Source: Petaurus breviceps papuanus
Taxonomy: Eukaryota > Chordata > Mammalia > Diprotodontia > Petauridae
Assembly (NCBI GenBank): GCA_028583685.1
Contig: JAMXIF010000051.1
Coordinates: forward strand, 51,323,462 to 51,387,461
Reading direction: 5' to 3'
Length of the DNA: 64,000 bases
Numbering within the stretch: position 1 is the stretch's first letter; each line of letters opens with the position of its first letter. Below, piece by piece: positions 54,077-64,000 of this stretch. A program made the translations under genes and the position numbers. The notes beneath the pieces were generated by a model. The model was given only the letters and a program-made list of their open reading frames with translations. It was not told where the DNA came from and did not search any database.

Positions 54077-54501
54077 TACCGTGTTTCCCCGATAATAAGA
54101 CACTGTCTTATTAATTTTTTGGACAGAAAAACACCAGAGGGCTTATTTTCAGGGGAGGGCTTATTTTAATGAACATTGACAGCAATTTTAATAAACAGGT
54201 AAATGTGAACAAAAAAATGTACCTTTATTCAATAAGCAAATCACTGGGGAAGAACAGGATGACACGCTCACTGCTGCAGCTCTGATTGGATGCAGCTCGG
54301 AGCGCGGCGTGCGTTTCATGGGGGGGGGATGGTGCATACAGAGGGTACCGTAATGTAGTGTGTAGCACAGGGGATCACCTTCACTACAGTAGCAATCTCA
54401 ATAGGGCTTATTTTGGGGGGAGGGCTTATTTTAGAGGAATCTTACACAGTAAGGGGAGGGCTTATTTTCGGGATAGGTCTTATTATCGGGAAAACATGGT
54501 A
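54077..54501. mobile_element. Non-autonomous DNA transposon (MITE-like), TA-flanked
   Basis: Left end TACCGTGTTTCCCCGATAAT and right end ATTATCGGGAAAACATGGTA are inverted repeats (23 of 25 terminal bases match). Both ends carry TA, consistent with a Tc1/mariner-type TA duplication, though other classes are possible. Inside, GGGCTTATTTT occurs five times in the same orientation. The centre is CpG-rich (CAGCTCGGAGCGCGGCGTGC). No transposase frame. Confidence 0.8.
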
Positions 54502-54554
54502 TCTGCTTTCCAGCCTCCACCTCAAAAAACAATATACCCTGGAGGTGTGTTTTC

Positions 54555-54716
54555 TTGTCTTTTTTTTTTTTAAAGCAATCAGGGTTAAGTAACTTGCTCA
54601 AGGTTACAAGGCCAGTTATTTCTGGGTGTGGTGCTGAGTGTCTGAGCCCAGGATTCGATCCCCAGGTCATCCCGACACTGGAGCCTCTTACTCGCTGTGC
54701 TACCTGGCCACCCCAA
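54555..54716 (-). mobile_element. Young tRNA-derived SINE with TSD
   Basis: Nearly identical to the copy at 23200-23358 (GTTAAGTAACTTGCTCAAGG, TTTCTGGGTGTGGTGCTGAG, GGATTCGATCCCCAGGTCAT). A perfect 14-bp TSD GGAGGTGTGTTTTC lies at 54541-54554 and 54717-54730. Confidence 0.95.
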
Positions 54717-54764
54717 GGAGGTGTGTTTTCAACATGGAAAATTCAATGATACATAAATTTGTTC

Positions 54765-54880
54765 AATATACATTTACTAGTTGCCAGCTGTGACTATAGC
54801 ACTTTGCTATCATTAAAAGGAGAGGATACAAAAGAGATAGGACTTCTAACCTCATGTAGCTTATAGTCAAAGAAAGAGGG
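54765..54880 (-). mobile_element. L2 3' terminal fragment, diverged
   Basis: TACATTTACTAGTTGCCAGC, then GGATACAAAAGAGATAGGAC and CCTCATGTAGCTTATAGTCA. Confidence 0.65.
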
Positions 54881-54965
54881 AAAAAATGTTAAAAAACACA
54901 TTGCTGAGAATGATCAAGAAGTGAGGGTAATTTCTCCTCTTTCCTCAGTTTGTTTTTGTACAATG

Positions 54966-55200
54966 TTCTTGTTGTTTAGTCATTTTTTCAGTTGTGTCTG
55001 ACTCTTTGTGGCCCCTGTTGGGGTTCTCTTGACAAACACAATTGAACGGCTTGCCATGTCTTTCTCCAGCTCACTTTACAGATGAGGAAACTTACAGAAA
55101 TAAAGTTAAGTGACTTGCCCTGGGTGATGTAGCTAGTAAATGTCTAAGCTCAGATTTGAACTTAGGGTCTTGCTGACTCCAAACTCAATACTAGGTGGCA
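54966..55200 (-). mobile_element. tRNA-derived SINE with RTE-type tail
   Basis: Left tail TTGTTGTTTAGTCATTTTTT and CAGTTGTGTCTGACTCTTTG, then CAGATGAGGAAACTTACAGA, AAGTTAAGTGACTTGCCCTG and GTCTTGCTGACTCCAAACTC. Confidence 0.88.
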
Positions 55201-56610
55201 ATTAAAACTTATTTTACATTTCAAATGAACAAGACTAACTACATATTTAAAGTTATCAAGGCCAACTGACTAAGAAGAAGATAACATGCATCATTTTCAT
55301 GAAGAATGAATAGAAAGAGCAAAATACTATCAAGACCAAAGATTGTGAGTATCCCAGTGTCTCTATTGAAAACAAAGATTAGCAACAACAGATGCTTTAG
55401 CACTTGAGATAGCAGAGGATTTATGTTGTATTTTTCACATGCACAGGAAATGATTTTTCAGGACTCTTTCAGTTTTAAGATTTTATAAGTTTATAAAGCT
55501 CAGTAGCCTTTCATAAACTTGACTGTTTAAAGTAATGTGACAAGTTCAAAATACTTACCATTCAGAACTAAAATAAACATTTGTATATATTTCTTTTCTT
55601 AAGTCATCCAAGTCTCTGATAAAACATTTAATTAAAGATCCAAAACCCACAATTAAAAAAGATATTTAACAGTGATTTCTTAAAAAAAAAAACAAAAAAC
55701 ATGTGCCCATTTTTTTCAAAGAGTAATAGCCCAGGAGACAAGAATTAGTGACATGACATGAATTTTAGGTTTTTCCTAAAAATGCAAGGTCATGGGAGGA
55801 AATGAAGTTTGATTGACAAGACTAGCTTTGAAATTTACCAAAAAAAAAAGATACTTTAAATGTTTATGACCTGTTTCATTATATTTGGTTTGGTTTCTTT
55901 TACACATCTTAGAAAGTGTTTTAGAGATTTTATTCACTGATCTCAAGAGTCCTTCTAGTAGCCTAAGGAATACAAGTCTAATGAACTACTAAAAGGTACT
56001 TCCTGTTTCATGTTCTCAATGCTCATACCATTTTGCATGGAACTTGAGTGAGAAATAAACTTTTTGAGAAAGAACTATTACTTCCAAGGATTATGTTAGA
56101 CAACTGTGACCAAATGGATTTCTTCTGTCCCAATAAATTTCACTCTACTTGTGAAGACTACCATGTGGAAAGTGGAAAATGCCTTATTTTGAGTTTCTCA
56201 TCATTCACAGAGCCATAGAGATTAGTTGTGGTCAATGGGAAAACCTGAGTCTCATCTTTTTGTTTGTCTCATTCTTCCATAGACTAGAACTAGCTTTGGT
56301 TAATTTGGTGTAACATTCAAGAACTTCCAAAATTTCTTAAGATCTGGAACCAAAGATCCCAAAGCACATTCAAATTCAATTATATACTCATTAAAAACAG
56401 CATCCCCCATTATGGAGAACTAGCACTGGCTGGGAAGGATGGAGCACTTGACATTTCTGGGTTTTAAAAGATGTGGTTTTGGTTGATAACTCGCATTTTT
56501 TTCTGCCAGGGCCAGTCCTGTCATATGTGTAGGGACAGCCCTGTTGAGAAAACATACTCTACTGGTGCAGATTAGTAAACACTCTATAACTTCTGGTCTT
56601 GGCAAGTTCC
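55201..56610. other. no gene or repeat recognised
   Basis: About 1.4 kb, AT-rich, with A runs near 55682 and 55840. No recognised element. Confidence 0.4.
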
Positions 56611-56614
56611 CTGG

Positions 56615-56745
56615 GGGATACTGGGGGACAAAGTCACCTGCCTAGGGTTACACAGATAGTATGTTTCCATAGAATGACTTAAAACCAGGTCTTTTGGACT
56701 TTATGGTTAGCTTTTTATCCACTATACAGCACTGTCTATCATTCA
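56615..56745 (-). mobile_element. MIR-type CORE-SINE, partial
   Basis: CACCTGCCTAGGGTTACACA, then AACCAGGTCTTTTGGACTTT and TTTTATCCACTATACAGCAC. Confidence 0.7.
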
Positions 56746-57165
56746 AATATCAAAGTATTGACAAATGACAATATAGTGGTGCTATGTCTCACTTTTGTCA
56801 GAGAGCCCAAACTGCATATGTTTTAACATGTAAAAGTCATGAAGTCATAGGTATCATCCAATGGCCAACAGTTTTAGGATAAGAAGATAGCTGGAATAAT
56901 CAAATAGAGATGGATATTACAATGACAATTTCCTTTGGGGTGGAGGGAAAGTATACTCAAACAGACGAATACAATTCAAATTCACATCTAAAACATTTCT
57001 GTAGCAATTGTCACTACAAAATCACCTCTGAACATTAGTTTAAAATGCAGATTAAACAATATCTACCATAGTAATGAAAAGATAGATGACCTGACCTATC
57101 ATTTCTATAACAGAATTACATCAATTTAATATTATGTAAATGACTGAGGTAATAACACAACTAAT
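56746..57165. other. no gene or repeat recognised
   Basis: Unassigned. Confidence 0.4.
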
Positions 57166-57169
57166 TTAC

Positions 57170-57335
57170 ATAATACTTCAGTCTCCCAAAGATTTTCCAA
57201 TTACAAAATACTATTTTTACCATTTTATAGATGAGGGAGCTGAGGCTCAGAGACATTATCATAATAATACACCTACTAAGTGTTGGAGTCAGGATTTGAA
57301 CACAGAACTTTTGTTTCTAATTCCAGTGTCTTTTA
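57170..57335 (-). mobile_element. MIR-type CORE-SINE
   Basis: CCATTTTATAGATGAGGGAG, CTGAGGCTCAGAGACATTAT, GGAGTCAGGATTTGAACACA. Confidence 0.8.
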
Positions 57336-57840
57336 ATTAATTAATTATCATACAACAGTTTGCAGCTCCTCTATGAGATACCAAGCTAAAAGGGGGTACA
57401 GCAAGAAGATAAGGATAATGGAAGTAATATGGGATAAAACATGAGTTTCCCTTAAGCCTCTCATTATTGCAACTCTACAAGAAATGATATAATGTTCAGA
57501 ATTGAAAATTTTGTCCTTTTCATTAATTCTATTAATTCATACTTTATCCCCATTCATGAGAATTAGGGAAATAGAGAACCATTAGAGCAATATAAAATAT
57601 TTAAATTCATCCAAGAAGTAAAAGATGGCCCCAAGCTTAGTACACTATGAGAAAGAGATTCTTTTGGACCAATTTAATGATAGGTCCAAATGGAATCAAG
57701 TAACCACAAAAATGAGGGAATGAGAAGAAGAAAAAGATAGTACCTTAAATGCCATTTTCATTCAAAGTGCATTTTAACAAGCAAACAATAGCCACCTCCT
57801 CTGCAGAAATATGATTCAGTGCTAGAGAAAGTAGTGTGTG
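57336..57840. other. no gene or repeat recognised
   Basis: Unassigned. Confidence 0.4.
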
Positions 57841-57844
57841 AAAG

Positions 57845-57990
57845 AAAGGAGCATTGGGTGAATAATCTCAAGACTTGAATTCTGTTCTGAGCTCTGCCAT
57901 CAACCTGCTCTGTGAGTTTCACCAAGTAAGTACCTTATCATCTTGGTTATTTAATTTCCTCGTTTGAAAAATAAGCAGGTGTAAAAGTGG
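57845..57990 (+). mobile_element. MIR3-like CORE-SINE
   Basis: AGACTTGAATTCTGTTCTGA, GCTCTGCCATCAACCTGCTC and TTTAATTTCCTCGTTTGAAA. Confidence 0.72.
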
Positions 57991-58059
57991 ACTAAAGCAC
58001 ATGAGGCCCAAACAAAATCAAAATGTATTGGGAAATATTTAGCAAAATTGGTTGCTTGA

Positions 58060-58370
58060 TTGGTTGTTGTCCTTCATTCTCAAAGAGGACCAAACTGATA
58101 TCACTATGTTAGAGTCACATCACGGTGTGTCTGACCACAGCTGATCAGACCAAAACAAGCTCAGAATGCTCTAGCACAAGTCAGGCACAAATAGTCCATA
58201 TCAACATTGGGGACGGATTCTTTAAATCTGTGTATCTCACATTTCTTTTGAGCTGCTTCAATTGTGCTTTGTTCATAGAGTACAGCAGCTTCCCTGATGA
58301 AGGCACACTGTGCTAGGTGGTCCTGTGCCAGTGTGTCTTATGTCATGCAATCAACTCCAAAGTTCTTTTA
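58060..58370 (-). mobile_element. LINE ORF2 C-terminus with decayed zinc finger
   Basis: The minus strand keeps one main frame from ~58370 to ~58075. It includes KNFGVDCMT, DTLAQDHLAQCAFIREAAVL, YEQSTIEAAQKKCEIHRFKE, SVPNVDMDYLCLTCARAF and GLISCGQTHRDVTL, with a few stop codons. This matches a recalled marsupial non-LTR retrotransposon protein ending in a C2H2 finger (CPTCGRAFRARIGLISHSRTH-type). Here the second cysteine pair and first histidine are altered. The 3' tail TTGAGAATGAAGGACAACAA lies at 58066-58086. LINE clade not resolved. Confidence 0.75.
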
Positions 58371-59155
58371 AAATAGACCATAGATAATGTGAATATGTTG
58401 TGTTCTAAGTAAATATATAAGAAGTGACCCTTACTTGTTGTTAAGTAGTCTCCTTTTCTATTTGAGTTTGTCAGATTGGACTAGAGCATCTCAAAGTTTC
58501 AGTGTAACTCTATAATTCTGTGATTTTCAAAATGGAATGGGTTTACACTGCAAGCGTACTCTTTTCCTCATGAAATATGTGCTGAGAACATGGCATTAAT
58601 CTCTCAGTTCTAGAGGTTAAAATCTTCTAGTTAGCTGCAACATAGTAAAGCATGACTATCATAGACTTCTCCATTGGCATTCTTCTCATGCCACTTCCTT
58701 ACACTGTTGTTGATAGAAGTGTCAACATCATTCATTCTAACCTCTCTCCTAACGGCTTGCTTGGTATTTGCCATATTTCCTGAAGCATAACCGAGGATCG
58801 ATTTGATTGCTAAATGTAGAATAGTTATTCAAATAAATGCTACTTAATCTTATGTCTATGCCACAAAACATGAGAGTTAGAGCAATTATCCAGAAAATTC
58901 AGGCCACCACAAATGCTCACCTGCACACAAGCCTACCTTCATCTGGAACATACAGAAAGGAAGAAAAAGGGTACCTTTTCTTTACTTGTCACGTATGGAG
59001 AGCTATGGTGATTTCCCACTCGACCTCATATGAATAAATGTATGCAGTGGATACAGTAGAATTCTAAGATTTTGATGATGAATTGGATAAAATGCTGTAA
59101 TAAATTTACATGAAGGGCTGTGATAAGGCCAGTCTTCATAAGAATAATATAATAA
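58371..59155. other. mostly unassigned
   Basis: A weak MIR3 end lies near 58465-58530 (ATTGGACTAGAGCATCTCAA ... TATAATTCTGTGAT). Confidence 0.4.
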
Positions 59156-59159
59156 TAAT

Positions 59160-59340
59160 AATACCAACTAACATTTATATATCACTTACTCTATGACAAT
59201 GACTTGCTTTGTAATTATTATCTCATTTAATCCTTACAACAACACTGGAAGGTAAGAGCTATCATTTTTTTTTATAGATGAGAAAACTGAGGCAAACAGC
59301 TATCATATGGCCCGACAGGCTCAAAAGTAGGTGTGGATCT
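59160..59340 (-). mobile_element. MIR-type CORE-SINE
   Basis: ATTTATATATCACTTACTCT, AATCCTTACAACAACACTGG, TTTATAGATGAGAAAACTGA. Confidence 0.8.
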
Positions 59341-59464
59341 ATTACACAAAACAAGTAAATGGAGAGGTGAGGCAATTATTTAGATGACTGATCTTTTTTC
59401 TCACCACAAAAAAAAAATCAGACAGTCATTATTGCAATAGATACATTTGAAGAGCTGAAGCTTA

Positions 59465-59760
59465 ATCAGTCCGTCAAAACACATTTATTAAATACCTGAT
59501 ATGTTTCAGACATTGTGTAGATATTGGTGAATACAAAAATAAAGAAGAAAACAGTCTTTGACCTTAACAAATACACATTCTCTAGGGAAGAACAAGATTT
59601 ACATATATAGATATACACAAGGCATATACGAAATAGTTACAAGGTAATTTTGTCAAAAGGGCTCACTATTAACAGCTAGGAAGTAAATCTGTGTTTTGAA
59701 GGAAAATCCTTAGAATTGAATGTGGAGAAGGCATAGGGGAGAGTATACAGTGATTCAATT
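59465..59760 (-). mobile_element. L2 LINE 3' end
   Basis: ACACATTTATTAAATACCTG, TGTTTCAGACATTGTGTAGA, AACAGTCTTTGACCTTAACA. Confidence 0.8.
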
Positions 59761-59872
59761 CATTAGTTTACTTCGGTTTTTATGACCCTGAGCACATAAA
59801 TTTATTATTTTTTATTTTGAGTGAAGAAGCAGCAAAACCAACCAAAAATAAATCCATGCAGAATGTAAAATT

Positions 59873-60019
59873 TGGGGTGGCTAGGTGGTGAAGTGAATAG
59901 AGCACAGGCCCTGGAGTCAGGAGGACATGAGTTCAAATCTGGTCAGACACAACACAAAAACTAGCCATGTGACCTTGGGCAAGTCACTTAACCCCAATTG
60001 CCCTCCAAAAAGAAAAAAA
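59873..60019 (+). mobile_element. Marsupial tRNA-derived SINE, full length
   Basis: Head GGGGTGGCTAGGTGGTGAAG, CCCTGGAGTCAGGAGGACAT, GTTCAAATCTGG, GACCTTGGGCAAGTCACTTA, A-rich tail. A 13-bp TSD (AGAATGTAAAATT / AGAACATAAAATT, 11 of 13) lies at 59860-59872 and 60020-60032. Confidence 0.92.
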
Positions 60020-60199
60020 AGAACATAAAATTCAAAAGTCCAGTAATCGCTATATGAAGTTCATGTTACTTTGAGCCAATTGCAGCAGTGACAACTTGGG
60101 AACATGTTTGTGAAAGGACATCATAGTATAATGGAGATTTCAAACAGGATGGAACCTTGAAGATCACCTGACCAACCTCTTCCTTATAAAAGTGAGCAA

Positions 60200-62355
60200 A
60201 TGGATATTGCAATAGATATTACTATTGTCTATTCCACTATCTCTGTTTTTTCCTCCTATCATCCATGGTCTAGCATGACATTTTCCAATTTTGACCTTAT
60301 AGTTAATCAATTCAATTATCCCATACTCTCCAATTCCTTACACTCGTCCTATTAAAACTCATTCTTTGCCAAACCAAAATTCTAGTTTACTCTAACCATT
60401 GACCTTTTATTTTATTGTCTGGTCATCATTGGAGAAATCATACATCTTGGCTGTCTGGCCCTACTACATTTTTATATTAGCTAATATCAACTGAGCCCTA
60501 ACTGCTGTAGTTGAGTTCTTTTGTTTTGTAGTGATTGACCTACATAGTAACTTTGCCAAATGCCATTTTATCTTTTCAAGTCACCTCTCCCCCTTTTAGC
60601 AAAAAACCTTTGCCCCATATTTTGAGAAAATTGAAACCATGCATCAAAAGCTCCCTCTTATCTTTCATTCTGTGCTTCATATCTCAATATCATCTCCATT
60701 GTCTTCTTTACTTGATCTCATCCCTTCCTTTCTTATCTCAACTCAAAAGACTTTTCTTCTTTGATTATTCCCCTCCTGTCATTTATCCACTGGTTTCTTC
60801 CCTGTTGATTACAAATATACTCAAATCTCCTTCATTCTTAGAAAATCCTTTACCTGATGCTATTACCCCTCAAATACATGTAATATACCTCTTCTTCCTT
60901 TCATAGCCAGATTTTTAGAAAAAGTCATCTACACTGATTCCTTACACTGCTTTAACTCCCACTTAATTTTCAATCCCTTGAAATATATTTTCTGATAACA
61001 CCACTTGACTGAAATCATTCCAACAGAACCAGTGATCTCTTAATAACTACTAAAAAGTCTCTTTTTGTCAATACTCTTTTTGACTTCTCTGCAACCTTTG
61101 ACATGATTAAAAACTTACCACACACTCCCTTTTCCTGGCCTGAATTTTCATTGCATTACATTATATTACATTACATGTCATGAACATTCATTACATGCTC
61201 ACTTATGGTTCTCTTCCTACCTAATAGTTCCTCATTTTCTTGTAATGTATGATCAATTATAGTCTTTTCCCTATGTGTGGGTGAATCTGAGTACTCTCCC
61301 CTAGGCCATGTCTTTTTCTCTTGGTATTCTCCTTTTCAGTGATGCCATTTACCCTTATGGGTTTAATGACCATCTCTTCTCAGATGATTTCAATATATAT
61401 ATGTCCAACACTCATCTCCATGTTGAGTGACTATACCATATTAATAGCTTTCCTGCTGGACATCTCTACCTGGATACTATATCATGTTTATCTCAAATTC
61501 AATATTTCCAAAATACTATGCACTTTATTTCCCTCCTCCCAAATTTTATTTTGCCAAAGGGATCAACATATTTTTTTCCAGGAACCAACATATACAAGTT
61601 ATGAGTCATCCTTAGTTTTTCCCTATCTCTCACCCGACGAATTCAATCAATTGCCAATTCTTGTTGATTCTACTTAGGCAACATATCTTGAATCCATGCC
61701 CTTCTCTGTGTTTATAGTCACCACATTAGTTTAGACTCTCCCTTATCACCTCATACTTGTGCTATTGAAATAGACTCCAATTATTCTTTCTGCTTCTGTT
61801 CTCCCTCCACTAATAAATCCTTCATATAACTACCATATTGCTATCACTAAAGCACAGATCTGATTGTGTCACTTCTCTGCTCAAGATGCTTCAGTGGCTC
61901 CTGATTTCTCTCTGTTATTCATACCCTTAACCATTTGACCCAAGCCCACCTTTTCTGATTAGTTTCATATTGGTATCTTCCATGTTCCAGCCACTGACCT
62001 AAATATGGTTGACTATAAGTGACATTCTATCTTACAACTCTGAGACTTTTTATCAGGCTATCTGCCATGACTTTAATACTCTTCATTTCCACATTGTGGA
62101 ACCCCTAGCTCCATTCAAGAATAGCTGAGATGTCACCTCCCATAACTGGCCTTTCTTTATTTCTGCAGTTAGTGTTTTCCCCTCTGGTACTCTGTTGTAT
62201 TTATTCTGTAGTTATGTTATATTTACTTATCTGTGTGTAGGTTATATACAATCAGGAGTATGTCAGCTCCTTGCCATGATTATCTTGGTTTTTTTTTTTT
62301 ACTATATCCCTAGCATCTATCACACCAACACAAACCAAATGCTTATTGAAGTTGC
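60200..62355 (+). mobile_element. L2 LINE relic, long (~2.1 kb)
   Basis: Segments in L2 order: ACTTCTCTGCAACCTTTGAC (RT 'DLSAAFD'), a 'ctggacatctctacctggatact' block near 61455 ('LDISTW'), TCTCACCCGACGAATTCAAT region, AAGCACAGATCTGATTGTGT and CTTCAGTGGCTCCTGATTTC, then the 3' UTR with ATGTCAGCTCCTTGCCATGA and CCTAGCATCTATCACACCAA. Plus-strand frames of 118-123 residues survive in pieces. The 5' boundary is uncertain. Confidence 0.82.
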
Positions 62356-62451
62356 CAAATTAATGGCAAAAGTAGGATAAGAACCCAGCCCTTCTGACTG
62401 CCTTTATTCCTACTGTATTAATTTCTCATTTGAATAGACTACTATTTAAGT

Positions 62452-62645
62452 CAGGGGTGGAGAACCTGCAGCCTCTTGAGGCCATATGTGGCCTTCTAGG
62501 AGTTTGGGTATAGCCTTTTGAGTCCAAGTTTTGCAGAACAAATCCTTTTATTAGGGGGAATTTGTGCTGTGAAGTTGGAAAAGGCCCATACTTTAGGACC
62601 TAGAGTGCCACATATGACCTCAAGGCTGCAGGCTTCTCACCCCCG
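62452..62645. mobile_element. hAT-type fold-back MITE
   Basis: Left end CAGGGGTGGAGAACCTGCAG and right end GGCTGCAGGCTTCTCACCCC are inverted repeats. The two arms stay complementary far inward (GCCATATGTGGCCTTCTAGG against CTAGAGTGCCACATATGACC), so the element can fold on itself. An 8-bp TSD (ATTTAAGT / ATTTCAGT, 7 of 8) lies at 62444-62451 and 62646-62653, as expected of hAT elements. No coding capacity. Confidence 0.9.
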
Positions 62646-62653
62646 ATTTCAGT

Positions 62654-63012
62654 CATATTGTTTCAGAAAGGAGATGAGAGTTTGGCCAATCAGATCATAT
62701 AGCTACAAAAGTTGTGAGACTGGACAGGTAGTGTAATACCTTTTTTGTCCAACAAATCCCCAGTTAAGAGAATTTAAAAATAAACAATAAGTTTCCTGGA
62801 CTGTGGCCACTTCCTGATTGTTTGGCTTGGCTTTTAGAGATAGTAGCCCAGAATGCCAGGCCCAGAGACAGTAGATCAAGTTTTCTGAAAGCTCTCTTGA
62901 CACATGGCAAATCAACGTATCCATATATTTTATTCAGATCTCAAAACAGACAAGAGAGAATTCCCAAAACAATAGAGTTAGACCCAGGAGTTTGGAGGGA
63001 AGATGTGGGATC
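62654..63012. other. no gene or repeat recognised
   Basis: Unassigned. Confidence 0.4.
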
Positions 63013-63013
63013 A

Positions 63014-63014
63014 C

Positions 63015-63057
<43 letters not shown>
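63014..63057. repeat. (CA)n microsatellite
   Basis: Uninterrupted CA array. Confidence 0.97.
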
Positions 63058-63059
<2 letters not shown>

Positions 63060-63462
63060 ACATAATTTTCCAGACACTCAGTGTTTGGGGAATGTGATTA
63101 ATGCTAGATGACGTGCTCTGAACTTTTCGTTCAGATAGGTTCTTTTGCCTTCAAACCTCCTGGCAATGAATGCCTTGTGACCTGCAGATTTCACTCTGAA
63201 TAACCATCATCTGAAGCAACCCTGACATTGTCTGTATAATAATTTATTTCCCTTACTGTTCTGTTCACAGACAAGTTTATTCAGAAACATCAGGACAGTA
63301 TTTATTTATTTTAAATAAGGGGCTAAGACACAAATGCGAAAAAAAAAATAGCTCCACAGATCCCAACACCTTCCATCTCACAGAGGGAAGGCATAAAAGC
63401 AAGGTGAATTTTTCTTTCTAGTCAAATAAGACAGTCAATGAGAGGTAGTGGAGGGAGAAGTC

Positions 63463-63465
<3 letters not shown>
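63058..63465. other. no gene or repeat recognised
   Basis: Unassigned single-copy-looking sequence leading toward the GC-rich right end. Confidence 0.4.

Positions 63466-63519
<54 letters not shown>
63466..63519. repeat. (GA)n microsatellite
   Basis: About 27 uninterrupted GA units. Confidence 0.97.
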
Positions 63520-63521
<2 letters not shown>

Positions 63522-63539
63522 AAAATCCATACTGCTTAA

Positions 63540-64000
63540 AGCCCTTAGTTTTCCCCTCTCTCATTTTGACCCAGCTTTCACCTGCCCGAACCAGAAAAAG
63601 GGGGCTGGGCCCAGAGAAGAGGGAGCTGTCCTAGTGCTGAATGCTTTTAGGAAGCCAGTCACGGACTTCCAGGATGGCATCCACCTCACGGAACCCAACA
63701 AACCCGCGCTTCCCCTTCATCCTCATCCCTCCAAACCGGCTAGGCTCTTGGGACATGCTGCTCCAGATGTACCAGATGTAGACAAGAAAACCTAGCTTCA
63801 GCTCATCTTTCTTCCAGCCTCCCGAGGGGCTTCCTCCGCCCCGGCAGAGACTTGACCCTCAACCACTAACAAGCCAGCTGACAGCTCCCCTCTTTACCAG
63901 TCACATAGAAAGGCAGCTGACCCAGAAGAGCCCCTCCCCTCCTCCGCCATCTCCACGTCCAACCCCAAGAACCCCACCCCTGCGCTTAAGGTAGGCACTG
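63540..64000. promoter_or_regulatory. GC/CpG-rich region, possible promoter or CpG-island edge
   Basis: Composition shifts from AT-rich to GC-rich with repeated CpG (ACGGAC, CACGG, CCCGCGC, ACCGGC, CCCGAGG, CTCCGCCCCGG, CTCCGCC, CACGTCC, GCGC). GC-box-like CCGCCCC lies at ~63837, and CCCCTCCCCTCC at ~63931. No repeat is recognised. It fits the 5' edge of a gene extending beyond base 64000 on one strand or another. No gene identity can be given. Confidence 0.45.
63898..63950 (-). CDS. Candidate first coding exon (very tentative)
   Basis: On the minus strand a start codon at 63950 sits in a strong context (GTGGAGATGGCGG: G at -3 and +4) and opens MAEEGRGSSGSAAFLCD. A GTAAAG at 63897-63892 could serve as a splice donor just before an in-frame stop. 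The Ala/Glu/Gly-rich start and CpG setting are typical of vertebrate first exons. The stretch is short, the donor is not ideal, and no homologue is recognised, so this may be chance. Confidence 0.2.

Noticed and set aside
60535-61677. 118- and 123-residue plus-strand frames suggestive of a gene
   Set aside because: They follow the L2 reverse transcriptase order and are broken pieces of that LINE.

Overview
The window looks like intergenic or intronic DNA of a marsupial. It is AT-rich apart from its last ~450 bases, and almost all recognisable content is fossil or recent retroposon sequence. The marsupial assignment rests on three things: tRNA-derived SINEs with the marsupial head (GGGGYRGCTAGGTGG...), marsupial-type L1 3' ends, and a dense background of CORE-SINEs (MIR/MIR3/THER-like), L2 and CR1/L3 relics. 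The species cannot be fixed from sequence alone. Repeat family names come from recalled consensus sequences, not from a database search. Boundaries are good to about 10-20 bases, except where target-site duplications (TSDs) define them.

Layout. 1-14 kb: CORE-SINE and L2 3'-end remnants, several nested in one another, plus large CT, ATC and TATC/TTCC simple repeats. 14.9-16.4 kb: one well-bounded solo LTR fossil (minus strand) and a less certain LTR fossil (plus strand). 16.4-26 kb: an L1 3' end, CR1/L3 fragments on both strands, and a SINE copy with clean TSDs (23.2 kb) whose close twin lies at 54.6 kb. 26-32 kb: MIR and L2 copies, a GAAA/GATA microsatellite, and a largely repeat-free stretch at 31.1-32.06 kb. 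32-37 kb: two copies of a marsupial interspersed repeat, one with an inverted 5' part; a 7SL RNA pseudogene; and a ~2.6-kb CR1/L3 relic. 38-48 kb: three long L2 relics (one holding a 400-N assembly gap) and a minus-strand L1 ORF1 relic. 48-60 kb: SINEs, a TA-flanked MITE-like element with inverted ends, CR1 pieces, and a LINE C-terminal fragment that shares its 3' tail with the repeat at 32 kb. 60-62.6 kb: another long L2 and a fold-back hAT-type MITE with 8-bp TSDs. 63.5-64 kb: base composition changes to GC- and CpG-rich, as at the edge of a promoter or first exon of a gene lying mostly outside the window.

No convincing host protein-coding gene, tRNA, CRISPR array or operon is present. The open frames in the window are short and mostly fall in repeats. 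The only candidate coding exon is a very short, weakly supported one on the minus strand at 63898-63950. No undescribed functional system was found. The points most worth a second look are the LINE/SINE tail sharing, the inverted copy beside it, the 7SL pseudogene, the 18-base-spaced motif in the 54-kb element, and the CpG-rich right end.
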